In this document: piece by piece, positions 1-10,280 of the stretch
Numbering within the stretch: the first letter of the stretch is position 1
How the letters are laid out: every line of letters begins with the position of its first letter
From: Phocoenobacter uteri
GTDB lineage: Bacteria; Pseudomonadota; Gammaproteobacteria; Enterobacterales; Pasteurellaceae
Assembly (NCBI RefSeq): GCF_900454895.1
Contig: NZ_UGTA01000001.1
Coordinates: forward strand, 1,240,001-1,304,000
Direction of reading: 5' to 3'
DNA: 64,000 nucleotides
Made by a program: the position numbers and the translations under genes
The notes under the pieces: model-generated
Databases searched by the model: none
The model's input: the letters and a program-made list of their open reading frames with translations, nothing else
Told to the model about the DNA's origin: nothing

Positions 1-3000
1 CATTTTCTCATCAAAACCAACCTCCAAAGCGGTCAGATTTAGATTGTTTTTTGCAGAAATATAGCTTTGACCTTGTCCGTCATTGATGATATCTGCTCCA
101 GTGATGTTGATATTATTCGCATTGATGTGTAATTTTCCGTCTTTGCCTTTTACGTGGAGTAAGGCTTTGCGGTCAAGAGTGGTTTGAGTACGTTTGAAAC
201 CATCTAAATCAACCTTTGTCGTCTGAGTGGTTGATCTATGAGTTAAGTTTCCTGCAACATCCAACAATAAATCACGCTCAGCCTCTATTACACCGCCAAT
301 ATTTTCAACATCACCGTTGATATGAGCTTCTAATTTCTCAGCACTTAATTTGCCACTATTTTTAAGTTTATTGGCATTTAACTGAGCAAATTTACGACCG
401 GCTATTGTACCCTCGTTAATGATTTCATTCGCATTCATTTTTAGACGATTTGCTGAAATAAGCGTACCATTACCTGTAATATCACCTTTATGTGCCATCG
501 CATACACTTTCGGTACTAACACTTGCTCAACCTTGCCATTTGGTAACGTAATAGATTTGCTTTCGAGCCATACAATATCAGAAGTAAGCTGTGCCACCTG
601 TGCCTCGCTTAATGCAATACCTAAGCCTAGATTAAAACGTTTTGCAAAGGTTATGCCGTTATGCATTAACGATTTATATTGTGCTTCAAAATCAGAATGG
701 TTTCCTAAGAACTGACGCCCTGTTAAGCGGTTTATTTGCTCTCTTACTAATTTTTGCTCATAAAATCCATCACCTAAGCGTTTTTGTACATTATTTGGAT
801 CATAACGTAATGCATTAAACATATAATCACTACTTAACCATTTTTTATGGTTAGTAAACTCTGGATCAGTTTCAACAACAAAATGACTATTTGGTTTTGG
901 ATTGATTCTATACAAGCCTTGATTTGGTAAACGAGCATCCACTTCTATACTACGAATTTCTAACACAGATGGCTGTGAAACTTGTGTATTTTCCAATTTA
1001 AGTGACGTGTTTACATTAACCACATTGATATCCCTTGAAGCCTCTGAATCTTGCTTCTTGGTATCAAATTTTGATAAATCATTTAATACAACTTCATTTT
1101 GTTTTTGCGTAATATTGTTTTGTTTTTTAACATCAATATAGTCTTTATAAGTCGTTGGGTTTGTATGATCTTTTGTTAGGAAAAGATTCATATCTTTATG
1201 AGTTTCATTGATACGTTTTAAAGGTCCATAATTTGATGATCTTCTTTCGTGATAACGCTTGACCCCACCTCTCCATTTAGAATAAGACCAATTTCTTGAA
1301 CCTAGTTCAATATCTTGACGAATGGCTTCTTCATCATCTCTATTTTCTATGCGTCCCTGACCTGATTGTGTTAACTTATTACCAGCAATTACAATACTTT
1401 TATCATTTAAAAATTGCTTTGAATTATAATAAATATCTTTTCCTGCTAGTATTTGTCCAGGTAAACTCGCAAGCGTCATTGTTTCTTTGACGACCTCTTT
1501 ATTGACCCAAATATTCCAATAACGATAATACTCTTCTCCATAAATCCATTTATTATGTTGTGAAATTTTCTTACTTAATTCTTTAAGTTTATTACCATTC
1601 TTATTTGTCCAATCCAATATTGGTTTAAATTTCTCAAATTCCTTTTGAAGTGTTACAGCCTTATTATATTCTGCCTTATCTAGATTATACTGAGCTAATC
1701 TTAGCTGAAATGATTCATCTGTTTCTGTAAGTTTTTTTAATGGCTTAATTGGTTTAGTCGGCATAATTGGAGGTGTTAAATTTTCCTCTAGTTCATCTAG
1801 TTGCTCATCACTTAAATTGTCGACATCAATACCTGTTTTTTTCAAATACTCTTTTATATCGATATTGGGTTCTTCTGGTCGCTCAGTATCTGGTGGTGTA
1901 ATATTAAAATATGTCCATATAGGATTATCTTTAGTATAAATACTCGCCTCAATTACTTTACAACTACTTGAATCATTATCATCTTGGCATTTGACCGTAT
2001 TTGGCTCAGCTAATAGTGTATTTGATCTTATTTGATCGATATTAGTAATAAGAGCAGGCTCTTTAGCATTCACATTTTCAACCCATTTACCAGCTCTACT
2101 AAACCCAGCCCAATAGAGTTTATCTGTGTTAATATAATTTAATTTCCCATTATTATAAGGCTCACTACCTGTTGCTATGCCCTGCGGTAAAATATAATAC
2201 TTGCTCACATCTTTACTGCTAGTTTCTAATAACTTACCCAAATAATGCTCATTACTGTTTGTAATATCATCAATATGCAATCCTACTGAACCAACTGCCT
2301 CAATAATACTACTTTTATTTTTCAGAGTTTCAGCCTTACCTTCGGCTTGGTCATTCACATTTAAACTACGACCAAAGACAATATCGCCCTCACTATAAAT
2401 AGTTGAGCCACCTTTCTTATCAGGATTATAAAGCGTGGTATCATTGATAATCTCTTTTCCTGCTATATCTAAACGTTTTCTTGCTGCAATGGTCGCTGAT
2501 TTATCTTCACCATTAACACTTTCATCTTGATTTAAGATATTTTCAGCACCTAAAGCCATATAATCCCCATAAATTCGACCTGTACCTAAGTTGTGAATTG
2601 TCTTCGCTTTGATGACTGTTTTAGATTGATTATTTTCTGAAAAACTATTGATCAACCCTCTATTTGTTACTTTATTCTGAGCCGTAATTCGGGTTTCTTC
2701 ACTGCTAATTTTTCCCTCAGCAATATTTTCAATATTACTCGCGTTTAAAATCAAACGGTTATTTGCGGATAATTTTTTACTATTGGTTATATCACCTTGT
2801 GTCACAATACTTAGGTTGTTTTTTGCATTGATATCTTGCTCGCTCACAACATCATCTTTTAATTTAATGGAAAGGTTCTTAGCTTCCAAATGCCCATTCA
2901 TAGAAAGATGTTTAGCACTGATATCCAGATTATTTTGAGCTTGCATTTTACCTTTGTGGTTGTTGATCTCTAGATTAGTATCAAACCCTTCAATGGTTAA

Positions 3001-6000
3001 ATCCTGCCAACCTAATATTTCTCCTGATTGGTTATCAAGTATTTTCGATATAATTAACTCGCCTTGTTTTTGAATATAAACACCACCCTTGTTATTATTC
3101 AATTTTAAGGCATTTAACTCGAGGCTTTCAGCAATTATGCCTTGTGCTAATTGACTTGCCGTTGCAACCGTATTTTGATTATTTATGTTATTAGTGGTAA
3201 TAGCTAACGTTTTTCCTGCTTCAATCAATGAACCTTGTTCAACCACTCTATTATTGATAATATTTTCCTGAATAGTTAACGTATTATCTTTCCCTGATTG
3301 AATAAATCCACTCTGGTTATTAAGCTGTTTTGCTTTTACTGAAAGATTACCCAATGCTTGTATTTTTCCAGCTTGAGAATTATCAATCATTGAATGAATA
3401 GCGGTGATATTATTATCATTATTTGCAAATAATTTTCCTTGAGTATTTATTAGATTTCCACTCGTTAAACTAAGGTTTTCTCCTGCAATAATTTCGCCTT
3501 GTTGGTTATTTAAGGCTTGAGATTGTGCATTTAAATCAATATGACCTTGCTGTGTATAAATAATACCTGATTGATTGTTTATCCCTTTTGCCAATAGATC
3601 GATATTATTTTTTGCCTCAATGCGACCTTTAGTATTATCAAATTTTTGTTGAGCTTTAATATCTACATTTTTATCTGCTGAACCAATATATCCCTGTTGG
3701 TTATCAATAGCTTTTGTGATTAGCGTAACATTCTCATTAGCTTTAATAATCCCTGTCAAATTATCCAATTCACCACTATTTACCGTCAAACCACCTTTCG
3801 CTCCAATCTGCCCCTGTGTATTATTTAATGCTTGTTGGTGTGTGTTGATATTAACCGCTTGTGTTTTACTGCTAATCACGCCTTGAGTATTATCTAATTG
3901 TTGGGAAGAGAGTGTGATATCCTTATTCGCTAAAATCGCACTAGCTTTATTTGATAAATCTTGCTGGGTAGCGATATCAATCTTGTTTCCCAAAATTTGA
4001 CTGCTATTTTCAGATTGTAATCGCTTCGCTTGAATAGTTAATTCACCCGCCTTAACTACACCCTTTTGTTGCGATAAATTATTTGAAAGGGTGAGTATCG
4101 CATCGTGATTCGCACTAATCTCACCTTGGTGATTCACTATATTTTTTGCATTAACATTAAAGCTATCTTCAGTTTGGATTTTTCCTTGTGTATTCTCAAT
4201 CTCGGTCGCTATAATGTCTTGGTTACCCTTACTTGCAATACGTCCTTGTTGATTTGCGATTGTTGCTGTTTTTAAGTTGATTTTCCCCTGTGCCACAATC
4301 CCTTTTTCTAAGGTCTCTTTATTACTAAGGAGCTTTCCATTAGTATTTAAGGCTAAATTTTGATTGGTTTGAATTAGCCCTTTATCGTTATTTAACCCAT
4401 CTGAATCGATACTTAAATCTTCTTTTGAAGCAATAACCCCTTCCGTCGAATCTAGTTTTCCTGAAACCTTAATACTAAACTGCTTATCGCTTAACAATGT
4501 TCCTTTTGTGTTTTCAAGCTGTTTGGTGTTAACCTCAAAATTACCCTGTGTACTGATATACCCTGCATTATTTTTTATGCTATCAGCTGTTAAATTAAAA
4601 TCAGCGTTACCTGTTTGCTCCCAAACGGCATTTTGTGTATTAAGATTTTGTTGAGATACCGTAATTTTCTTCGCTTTTAAATGGCTATGTTGAGTTGAAA
4701 GGGTTTTAGGTATCGTTAAATCGACATTATTTTTTGCGGTAATTTTTGCTGAATTCGCATCAATATTATCTTTTGTCGCTGTTACTTTGACATCATAACC
4801 ACTGCTTTGGCTATGATCTAAATTAACCGCTGTTGCATTAACCTCTAATTTTCCAGATGCAATATTTTTTCCCTGCAATGTAGCAGTTTCTTTGGTGTGA
4901 ACCGTGATGTTTTGACCTGTTTCACTTTGCGTTTCTAATTGACGATTTTCACCTTTTTGAGTTTGTGTAATCTCAACACCTGAGGCTAAAATTGAAGAAG
5001 TGGTTGCATTCACTTTTTGAGCTGCATAGTCAATATTTTTATGGGCGATAGTTTCACCTTGTTGCGTAATATTTTTATCCGCTTTGATTTTAATATTGCC
5101 TTTTTGAGCAATGATAGAGCCATCTTGTTTTAAAGCACCTTTGGTTTTTATAAGAATGTCATTCTGCTTCGCTTCAATTTTCCCTGTGTTTTCTACATCA
5201 TCACTTGCTTTTGATGTAATACCTTGATTTGCATTGATTATGCCTGAATTGATAATTTTACCATTCACATCAATCGCAACTTCACCAACACCTGCACCAA
5301 TATGCCCTACGTTGCGAACACCTAACCCTTGCTCTGTACCGACTAAATGAATTTGCCCTGCATACATTCCACCTAACTCGCTCACATCAACCGAATATTG
5401 AGAAGAGGTTGATGAAGTAAGCGGTGATTTTTTGTGAATAATTTGCAAATTTTCATCTAAATCTGACCGCTTAATCGTATTATTCCCCGTTACCACAGCC
5501 AGTTTTTTCTTCGTCCAAATACCTGCGTTAATTTTTGCTTTTTGCGATAAAATCTCCGTGTAATCTACCTGACTATTATCTAAACCTTTGCCTGAAATCA
5601 ATACTGTGCCTTGCTCAACATTAACGCTCTCAATTTGTCCATCTCTGATTTGTGGCTTACCGGTCGTTAACGTGACCTGATTGGAATTAAGAATCCCACA
5701 ACCTTGACAGCTGATACCGGACGGATTCGCAATAATCACATCCGCTTTCTGCCCAGCCACTTCCACATACCCTTTCATCAAACTTGGGTTATTGGAATTG
5801 ACTTCATTTAAAATAACTTTTGCCTCTCCACGAGCCAAATAAGGGTTGCCTTGCACATAGCCACCTAATTTAGTCTGCGTTGTTTTACGGCTATTATTTA
5901 AAATCGCCCCTTTAGTATCCACATCAAATTGAGTATATTTATTGTGAGAAAGCCCTTTTGCATTTGGGGTTTGGATATTAACTTGTGGGAGCCCATTTGC

Positions 6001-6285
6001 CGTCTGCAATACAATTGGTTGCGTATTTTTAGGTGCGGTATTATCTGCTTTGATAATAAGCGTGTCGGCAAAAGAAGAAGATACAAAACCTAACGCACAG
6101 AATAAACTAAAACAAAGAGGCTTAATACAAGCGGTAATATTTTGAACAAGATTTACCAATTTATTTTTTCGCTTACACTGTGGCGAATTTGCCGACGATT
6201 TGCTCTCTGCCTTTGTGATTTCAGACACCACAACCAAACAGTTTAACGTTTTACTAAAAATAATTCTGTAACAATGCTTGTTCAT
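1..6285 (-). CDS. cdiA: CdiA/FhaB-family two-partner secretion exoprotein (TpsA), 3' end outside window
   Basis: The frame is open from an ATG at 6285 to the window edge, at least 2095 codons without a stop. The N-terminus begins MNKHCYRIIFSKTLNCLVVV, the extended signal peptide region typical of very large TpsA proteins. A hydrophobic signal follows, with likely cleavage after Ala73. Residues of about 75-330 form the TPS/haemagglutination-activity domain, with NPYL, ANPSGI and a CQGC pair near residue 185. Residues of about 330-1300 are FHA-type repeats rich in N, G, L and I. Residues of about 1310-1810 break the repeat pattern and include a Pro/Glu stretch near 1464. Next comes a block with VETDPEF, WLSSDYM and KRLGDGFYEQ, which I recall from CdiA proteins, and then a second FHA-like region. 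The gene starts 58 bp after tpsB with a good ribosome binding site (AAGGAACG). Known relatives are contact-dependent inhibition effectors or adhesins. The C-terminus that would decide this is not in the window, so the symbol is tentative. Confidence 0.85.
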   Translation of the reverse strand, partial: MNKHCYRIIFSKTLNCLVVVSEITKAESKSSANSPQCKRKNKLVNLVQNITACIKPLCFSLFCALGFVSSSFADTLIIKADNTAPKNTQPIVLQTANGLPQVNIQTPNAKGLSHNKYTQFDVDTKGAILNNSRKTTQTKLGGYVQGNPYLARGEAKVILNEVNSNNPSLMKGYVEVAGQKADVIIANPSGISCQGCGILNSNQVTLTTGKPQIRDGQIESVNVEQGTVLISGKGLDNSQVDYTEILSQKAKINAGIWTKKKLAVVTGNNTIKRSDLDENLQIIHKKSPLTSSTSSQYSVDVSELGGMYAGQIHLVGTEQGLGVRNVGHIGAGVGEVAIDVNGKIINSGIINANQGITSKASDDVENTGKIEAKQNDILIKTKGALKQDGSIIAQKGNIKIKADKNITQQGETIAHKNIDYAAQKVNATTSSILASGVEITQTQKGENRQLETQSETGQNITVHTKETATLQGKNIASGKLEVNATAVNLDHSQSSGYDVKVTATKDNIDANSAKITAKNNVDLTIPKTLSTQHSHLKAKKITVSQQNLNTQNAVWEQTGNADFNLTADSIKNNAGYISTQGNFEVNTKQLENTKGTLLSDKQFSIKVSGKLDSTEGVIASKEDLSIDSDGLNNDKGLIQTNQNLALNTNGKLLSNKETLEKGIVAQGKINLKTATIANQQGRIASKGNQDIIATEIENTQGKIQTEDSFNVNAKNIVNHQGEISANHDAILTLSNNLSQQKGVVKAGELTIQAKRLQSENSSQILGNKIDIATQQDLSNKASAILANKDITLSSQQLDNTQGVISSKTQAVNINTHQQALNNTQGQIGAKGGLTVNSGELDNLTGIIKANENVTLITKAIDNQQGYIGSADKNVDIKAQQKFDNTKGRIEAKNNIDLLAKGINNQSGIIYTQQGHIDLNAQSQALNNQQGEIIAGENLSLTSGNLINTQGKLFANNDNNITAIHSMIDNSQAGKIQALGNLSVKAKQLNNQSGFIQSGKDNTLTIQENIINNRVVEQGSLIEAGKTLAITTNNINNQNTVATASQLAQGIIAESLELNALKLNNNKGGVYIQKQGELIISKILDNQSGEILGWQDLTIEGFDTNLEINNHKGKMQAQNNLDISAKHLSMNGHLEAKNLSIKLKDDVVSEQDINAKNNLSIVTQGDITNSKKLSANNRLILNASNIENIAEGKISSEETRITAQNKVTNRGLINSFSENNQSKTVIKAKTIHNLGTGRIYGDYMALGAENILNQDESVNGEDKSATIAARKRLDIAGKEIINDTTLYNPDKKGGSTIYSEGDIVFGRSLNVNDQAEGKAETLKNKSSIIEAVGSVGLHIDDITNSNEHYLGKLLETSSKDVSKYYILPQGIATGSEPYNNGKLNYINTDKLYWAGFSRAGKWVENVNAKEPALITNIDQIRSNTLLAEPNTVKCQDDNDSSSCKVIEASIYTKDNPIWTYFNITPPDTERPEEPNIDIKEYLKKTGIDVDNLSDEQLDELEENLTPPIMPTKPIKPLKKLTETDESFQLRLAQYNLDKAEYNKAVTLQKEFEKFKPILDWTNKNGNKLKELSKKISQHNKWIYGEEYYRYWNIWVNKEVVKETMTLASLPGQILAGKDIYYNSKQFLNDKSIVIAGNKLTQSGQGRIENRDDEEAIRQDIELGSRNWSYSKWRGGVKRYHERRSSNYGPLKRINETHKDMNLFLTKDHTNPTTYKDYIDVKKQNNITQKQNEVVLNDLSKFDTKKQDSEASRDINVVNVNTSLKLENTQVSQPSVLEIRSIEVDARLPNQGLYRINPKPNSHFVVETDPEFTNHKKWLSSDYMFNALRYDPNNVQKRLGDGFYEQKLVREQINRLTGRQFLGNHSDFEAQYKSLMHNGITFAKRFNLGLGIALSEAQVAQLTSDIVWLESKSITLPNGKVEQVLVPKVYAMAHKGDITGNGTLISANRLKMNANEIINEGTIAGRKFAQLNANKLKNSGKLSAEKLEAHINGDVENIGGVIEAERDLLLDVAGNLTHRSTTQTTKVDLDGFKRTQTTLDRKALLHVKGKDGKLHINANNINITGADIINDGQGQSYISAKNNLNLTALEVGFDEKM

Positions 6286-6343
6286 AACTCGTTCCTTTGT
6301 TTAATTCAACGCAAATGAAGTGAAAAAATAATTCACTTCATTT

Positions 6344-8068
6344 TTAAAATTGATAACTTAAATTAAATCCTGCGACCACATCAGAGGTTCTAAATCCTTT
6401 CGGCATATGCAAAGGTACACCAAAAAATAAGTCGTAATTGATTCCCCATTGAGCACCTTTCATTCCTAATACTGCCCCAGAAAGTTCATTGCCCAATGAA
6501 TCAGATTGTTGTTGATACACTTTGCCATAATCCACGCCAAAATAAGCTTGTCTCGCTGGATTGATTAACCAAGAAATATCATTTTGTACCGTCCAACCTC
6601 GATTGCCTGATAATGTCACTTCGCCATTAAATCCTCGAACGGTATAACGTCCGCCAATACTAAAACGATCCTGTGATGTTAAAGGCGTGCGGTTATATTG
6701 CCCATTAAATTTCAAACTGTGTTGCCAGCTACTTTCCGCAATATTAAACGGGGTAGTTAAAGAGACATTTGCTGAGATAAGTTTGAAACGAGATGTACCT
6801 TCATTAAATAATTCTTCTGGTGCGGCTTCTGCATTAAATGCCCCCGTGCCTCGTTTATAGCTCAAACCAAAATCTAAAGTGGAATGTTTAAAATATTCTT
6901 TGTGTTTAAGTCCCACTTGCCAACCCGCTGTATTACGATGTTGTACTTCTATTTTTTCATCATCAATAAAGGAGTCAGATTCTCTTATCCAAATTCCACC
7001 CCATAGGCTCGTTTTACGTTGGTTATCACGATATAGCGTATAAGATGCAGTTGCTTTTTGCGTGTTGCTCTCGCCAGAATAAATATAGTTTTGAAATGCC
7101 CCAAAGACCTCTTGATGATATTTATTTTTTGATTGGTCTAAACTGAATAACCAATAGCCAACAGGAAATGAATAGTGAAAGCTAAAATTCTGAGTACCTC
7201 GTTTGCCATTATCATCCTCTTTTGTTTTTAAACTATGCGTTAGGCTGGTATAAAATAGATCATTTGCGGTAAAAAGATTGTCAACAGAAAAAGTCGCTGA
7301 GCCTTGAAATTTACCCGTTGAAGTAGAACCACTATCGTCTAAGCCTAAGGTTAAACGAAATGGAAAATGTTGCGTGTAGCTAATTTTTAAATCACTTTCG
7401 CCCACATCACTCGTTCCTTGAGCTGGTAAAATTTCAATATTCGCCTGAGCTGTTGGCACGCGTTTTAAATTTTCAAGGGATTGCTCAATATCTCGTACAT
7501 TTAATACATCCCCTGATTTCAACGCTATCGCCGACCAAGCAGATAATGTTGAAAATCTCGCTATTTTTGAGTGATCTTCAACAATAAAATGGCGGACTTT
7601 TCCTTTAATAACCGTTAACGCCAATATTCCAGAGTGTAAATCCTGCTCTGTTGCCACAACTCTTGATGTAATAAACCCTTTTTCAAGAATTTTATTTTGC
7701 AATTGTTTCATTACAATATTTAGCCCCTCGCCCCCTAAACAATGCGGAAATGAGAGTTTTAAATCTTTAAAAGTTGCTTGAAGTAATGGGGTAAATTGAG
7801 AAGATGTTTTTGAAGAGGAATAGTCGGTTAAAGTAATTTTATGTATTGGATAACAAGGATATTCTTGATGAGGTAAAGTTAATTTATTGGATTGAATATC
7901 AAACTTCACATCTTGCTGTGTATTGAGTTTTTGCTCCCGAATTTTATCTTGTAATAACTGACGTTGTTGATTCTGAGTATCAATTTTCTGAATAGAAATA
8001 TCTGACGTATTCGCAAAAGCAAAAGAAATAGATAATGGTAAAAGAAGAGTGACAGAAAAAGATCGCAT
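6344..8068 (-). CDS. cdiB: TpsB outer-membrane transporter (CdiB/FhaC/ShlB family)
   Basis: This 574-residue protein should form the outer-membrane barrel that exports the neighbouring TpsA. A signal peptide covers residues 1-19 (cleavage after AFA). A POTRA-type region spans about 72-155, with the conserved Cys72/Cys110 pair and the motif KGFITSRVV. The rest is a 16-strand-type barrel with the VRGF signature near residue 477 (VRGY/F in FhaC, inside loop L6) and a C-terminal NLSYQF that ends in Phe, the usual outer-membrane protein terminus. Its length is close to FhaC and CdiB (about 560-590). The order tpsB then tpsA, same strand, matches the class I cdiB-cdiA arrangement. It is clearly a TpsB; the Cdi assignment depends on the partner. 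Confidence 0.9.
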   Translation of the reverse strand: MRSFSVTLLLPLSISFAFANTSDISIQKIDTQNQQRQLLQDKIREQKLNTQQDVKFDIQSNKLTLPHQEYPCYPIHKITLTDYSSSKTSSQFTPLLQATFKDLKLSFPHCLGGEGLNIVMKQLQNKILEKGFITSRVVATEQDLHSGILALTVIKGKVRHFIVEDHSKIARFSTLSAWSAIALKSGDVLNVRDIEQSLENLKRVPTAQANIEILPAQGTSDVGESDLKISYTQHFPFRLTLGLDDSGSTSTGKFQGSATFSVDNLFTANDLFYTSLTHSLKTKEDDNGKRGTQNFSFHYSFPVGYWLFSLDQSKNKYHQEVFGAFQNYIYSGESNTQKATASYTLYRDNQRKTSLWGGIWIRESDSFIDDEKIEVQHRNTAGWQVGLKHKEYFKHSTLDFGLSYKRGTGAFNAEAAPEELFNEGTSRFKLISANVSLTTPFNIAESSWQHSLKFNGQYNRTPLTSQDRFSIGGRYTVRGFNGEVTLSGNRGWTVQNDISWLINPARQAYFGVDYGKVYQQQSDSLGNELSGAVLGMKGAQWGINYDLFFGVPLHMPKGFRTSDVVAGFNLSYQF

Positions 8069-8106
8069 AAAAAATCCTATTGATGCAAATAAATTCTAGT
8101 TTGGGA

Positions 8107-8135
8107 AGTTTATTTTAAGTCATAGGCGTTGGCAA
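8107..8135 (-). promoter_or_regulatory. candidate promoter of tpsB-tpsA
   Basis: On the minus strand a TTGCCA -35 (8130-8135) and a TAAACT -10 (8107-8112) are separated by 17 bp, about 40 bp before the tpsB ATG. Nothing resembling a known operator was seen. This is inferred from the motif match only. Confidence 0.4.
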
Positions 8136-8161
8136 TATATATTTTCAATTATTTTAAAGAA

Positions 8162-8216
8162 TAAAAAACCACCATCTAAGTCAGGTCTAATATAAACACT
8201 TAACCTACGTGGTGGT
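8162..8216 (-). terminator. rnb terminator, two-step hairpin
   Basis: Downstream of rnb the minus strand reads ACCACC, then TTAAGT, a loop of about 16 nt, ACTTA and GGTGGT, followed by a run of six T. The outer 6-bp and inner 5-bp stems are separated by unpaired bases, so this is an unusually interrupted intrinsic terminator. It separates rnb from the tps promoter. Confidence 0.6.
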
Positions 8217-8265
8217 AATTCACAAATATAAATTTAAAAATGCTTTTCAGATTATCGGTAAAAAA

Positions 8266-10248
8266 TTACTGAACAATATTCCCAATAATACTTCTTGTCT
8301 CCATACGCACTTGGGTTAATTTCACTTTAACGCTTTGCCCTACTTGGTAAGTTTTTTCATCTTTAATATAAAGTGCTAGCTCTTCAGTGCGGAAATTCAT
8401 TTCATCTTTATTAGGGTGTAAAGTTGAGTTTGGCACAAAAATCATCGCACCGTTTTCAATGACTTTCACACGCAATCCACCACGAGAAACATCAACGATT
8501 TCTGCATCAAATTCCATATTTTTCTCAACCATTGGTTCAAGATAACGGGCATATAACCAATCTGAAATATCTCGCTCTACCATTCGGTTTTGTTTACGTG
8601 CTTCTTGTAAACGCATCAAAATATCTTCTTCGACAAGCTGTGTCGGCTGTTGTGCTAAGGTTTGTTTGATTAAACGATGATTCACCATATCGCCATATTT
8701 TCTGATTGGCGATGTCCAAGTAGCATAATGAGTAATCCCTAAACCAAAATGTGGTGCCACTTGATTTTTAAATTCTGCAAAAGTCAGATAACGGCGTAAA
8801 CGTAATTCTAAAAAGCTCTCATCGTGTTGGTCAATATCACGACGCATTTCACAGTAACCTTCAAGGGTTGCTAAACGCTCAACGCTATAACGTGCTTCTA
8901 ATTCTTCATTATTTTCAGGCGTACCTAAGGTGGCAATTAAAAACTCTTTAGCAAGTTTGTAATTTTTAGGATCAAAACCTAAATGGGTGTTAAAAATCCC
9001 TGTTTTTGCATTTTTTTCTAAATATTTACCCGCTTCAATATTAGCAATGATCATTGATTCTTCAATCATTTGATTCGCAATACGACGAGGTTCAAGGTGG
9101 ATGTCCACCACATCACCCTGCTCATTTAATTCAAAGGCATAATCACCTTGCTCTTTGAAAATTAAGGCATTTTTTTCACGCCACTGCATTCTGGCTTGGG
9201 TAAATTGGTGTAACCAGTCAATTTGTTGTTTAATTACTTCATTTTCAGGTTGCCACGCATTTTCTTGCTGTTCTAAATAATCAGATACGTTGTCATACAC
9301 TAATTTAGCTTTTGATTTAACCCACGCAAGGGTAAATACAGTTTCCGCTGTAACGTTGCCTTCTAAATCCGTAATAATCTCACCCACTAACGCAGGACGT
9401 TTTTCATCTGCCACTAATGAACATAAATCATCAGACAGTTCACGAGGTAACATTGGCACGTTAAAACCCGGTAAATAGTTGGTAAAACAACGCTGACGTG
9501 CTTCTTTTTCAAGGCTTGAATCTTGTGGGATATAGGCTGTTGGGTCGGCAATCGCTACCATTAAATGCCAGCCTGTTTGCGTGCCATTGTCTAAAATTGG
9601 CTCAATACACAACGCATCATCCATATCTTTGGTGGTTGCGGAGTCGATAGTCGTAAAATCTAAGTGAGTTAAATCTTTACGCTCAATTTCATCTTGTAAC
9701 TCATAACTATCCAATCCTTTTACCGCTTCACGAGGTTGTTCGTGTTTTGCTAGGCTTACCCACCAAGGTGCGTAATGATCGTCCGCCTCACAAATTAATT
9801 GGGTTACTTGTGCAAATAAAAAGCGATCATCTCGTAATGGGTGTGTTTTTAACTCTGCCACAACCCAATCATTTTCCTGCAATTTTTGTGTCACTTTTTT
9901 ATTGTTTACATTTGCAGAAATGAGATTTTTCACATTTGGATGATCGACCGCAAGTTGTAAACGCCCCTCACGATTAAATTTAACCCTTGCAACAAAACGC
10001 GTCAGCATAGGCTCAATCAATTCTTCAACATCAACACGTTCTTTATCACCATCAACCACAACTGAGGCTTTGACTTTATCTCCGTGCATGACTTTTTTCA
10101 TTTCTTGTGGCGGAATAAAGTAACTTTTTTTGTCACATTCTAAAAAGCCATAGCTTTTATCTGTTGCTTTAACAAAGCCTTCCACGAAGGTTTTATTTGA
10201 ATGAATTTGTTGTTTTAATTGTGCTAAGAGAGGATTATCTTGGAACAT
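8266..10248 (-). CDS. rnb: exoribonuclease II (RNase II)
   Basis: This 660-residue 3'-5' exoribonuclease degrades mRNA processively to nucleoside 5'-monophosphates. It has N-terminal cold-shock-like OB folds, a central RNB domain and a C-terminal S1 domain (about 575-655). The RNB motif TTKDMDDAL supplies the metal-binding carboxylates Asp202, Asp208, Asp210 and Asp211, equivalent to E. coli Asp201/207/209/210. Length fits the family (E. coli 644). It lies downstream of fabI on the same strand, the pairing also found in H. influenzae. A short palindromic repeat (10281-10300) sits between the two genes. Confidence 0.97.
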   Translation of the reverse strand: MFQDNPLLAQLKQQIHSNKTFVEGFVKATDKSYGFLECDKKSYFIPPQEMKKVMHGDKVKASVVVDGDKERVDVEELIEPMLTRFVARVKFNREGRLQLAVDHPNVKNLISANVNNKKVTQKLQENDWVVAELKTHPLRDDRFLFAQVTQLICEADDHYAPWWVSLAKHEQPREAVKGLDSYELQDEIERKDLTHLDFTTIDSATTKDMDDALCIEPILDNGTQTGWHLMVAIADPTAYIPQDSSLEKEARQRCFTNYLPGFNVPMLPRELSDDLCSLVADEKRPALVGEIITDLEGNVTAETVFTLAWVKSKAKLVYDNVSDYLEQQENAWQPENEVIKQQIDWLHQFTQARMQWREKNALIFKEQGDYAFELNEQGDVVDIHLEPRRIANQMIEESMIIANIEAGKYLEKNAKTGIFNTHLGFDPKNYKLAKEFLIATLGTPENNEELEARYSVERLATLEGYCEMRRDIDQHDESFLELRLRRYLTFAEFKNQVAPHFGLGITHYATWTSPIRKYGDMVNHRLIKQTLAQQPTQLVEEDILMRLQEARKQNRMVERDISDWLYARYLEPMVEKNMEFDAEIVDVSRGGLRVKVIENGAMIFVPNSTLHPNKDEMNFRTEELALYIKDEKTYQVGQSVKVKLTQVRMETRSIIGNIVQ

Positions 10249-10280
10249 AAGTTTCCTTAAATTAATGATATATAACGAAA

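Noticed and set aside
419..715. 98-codon plus-strand frame at the left end
   Set aside because: It lies wholly inside and antisense to the long tpsA frame, has no ribosome binding site and shows no family resemblance.
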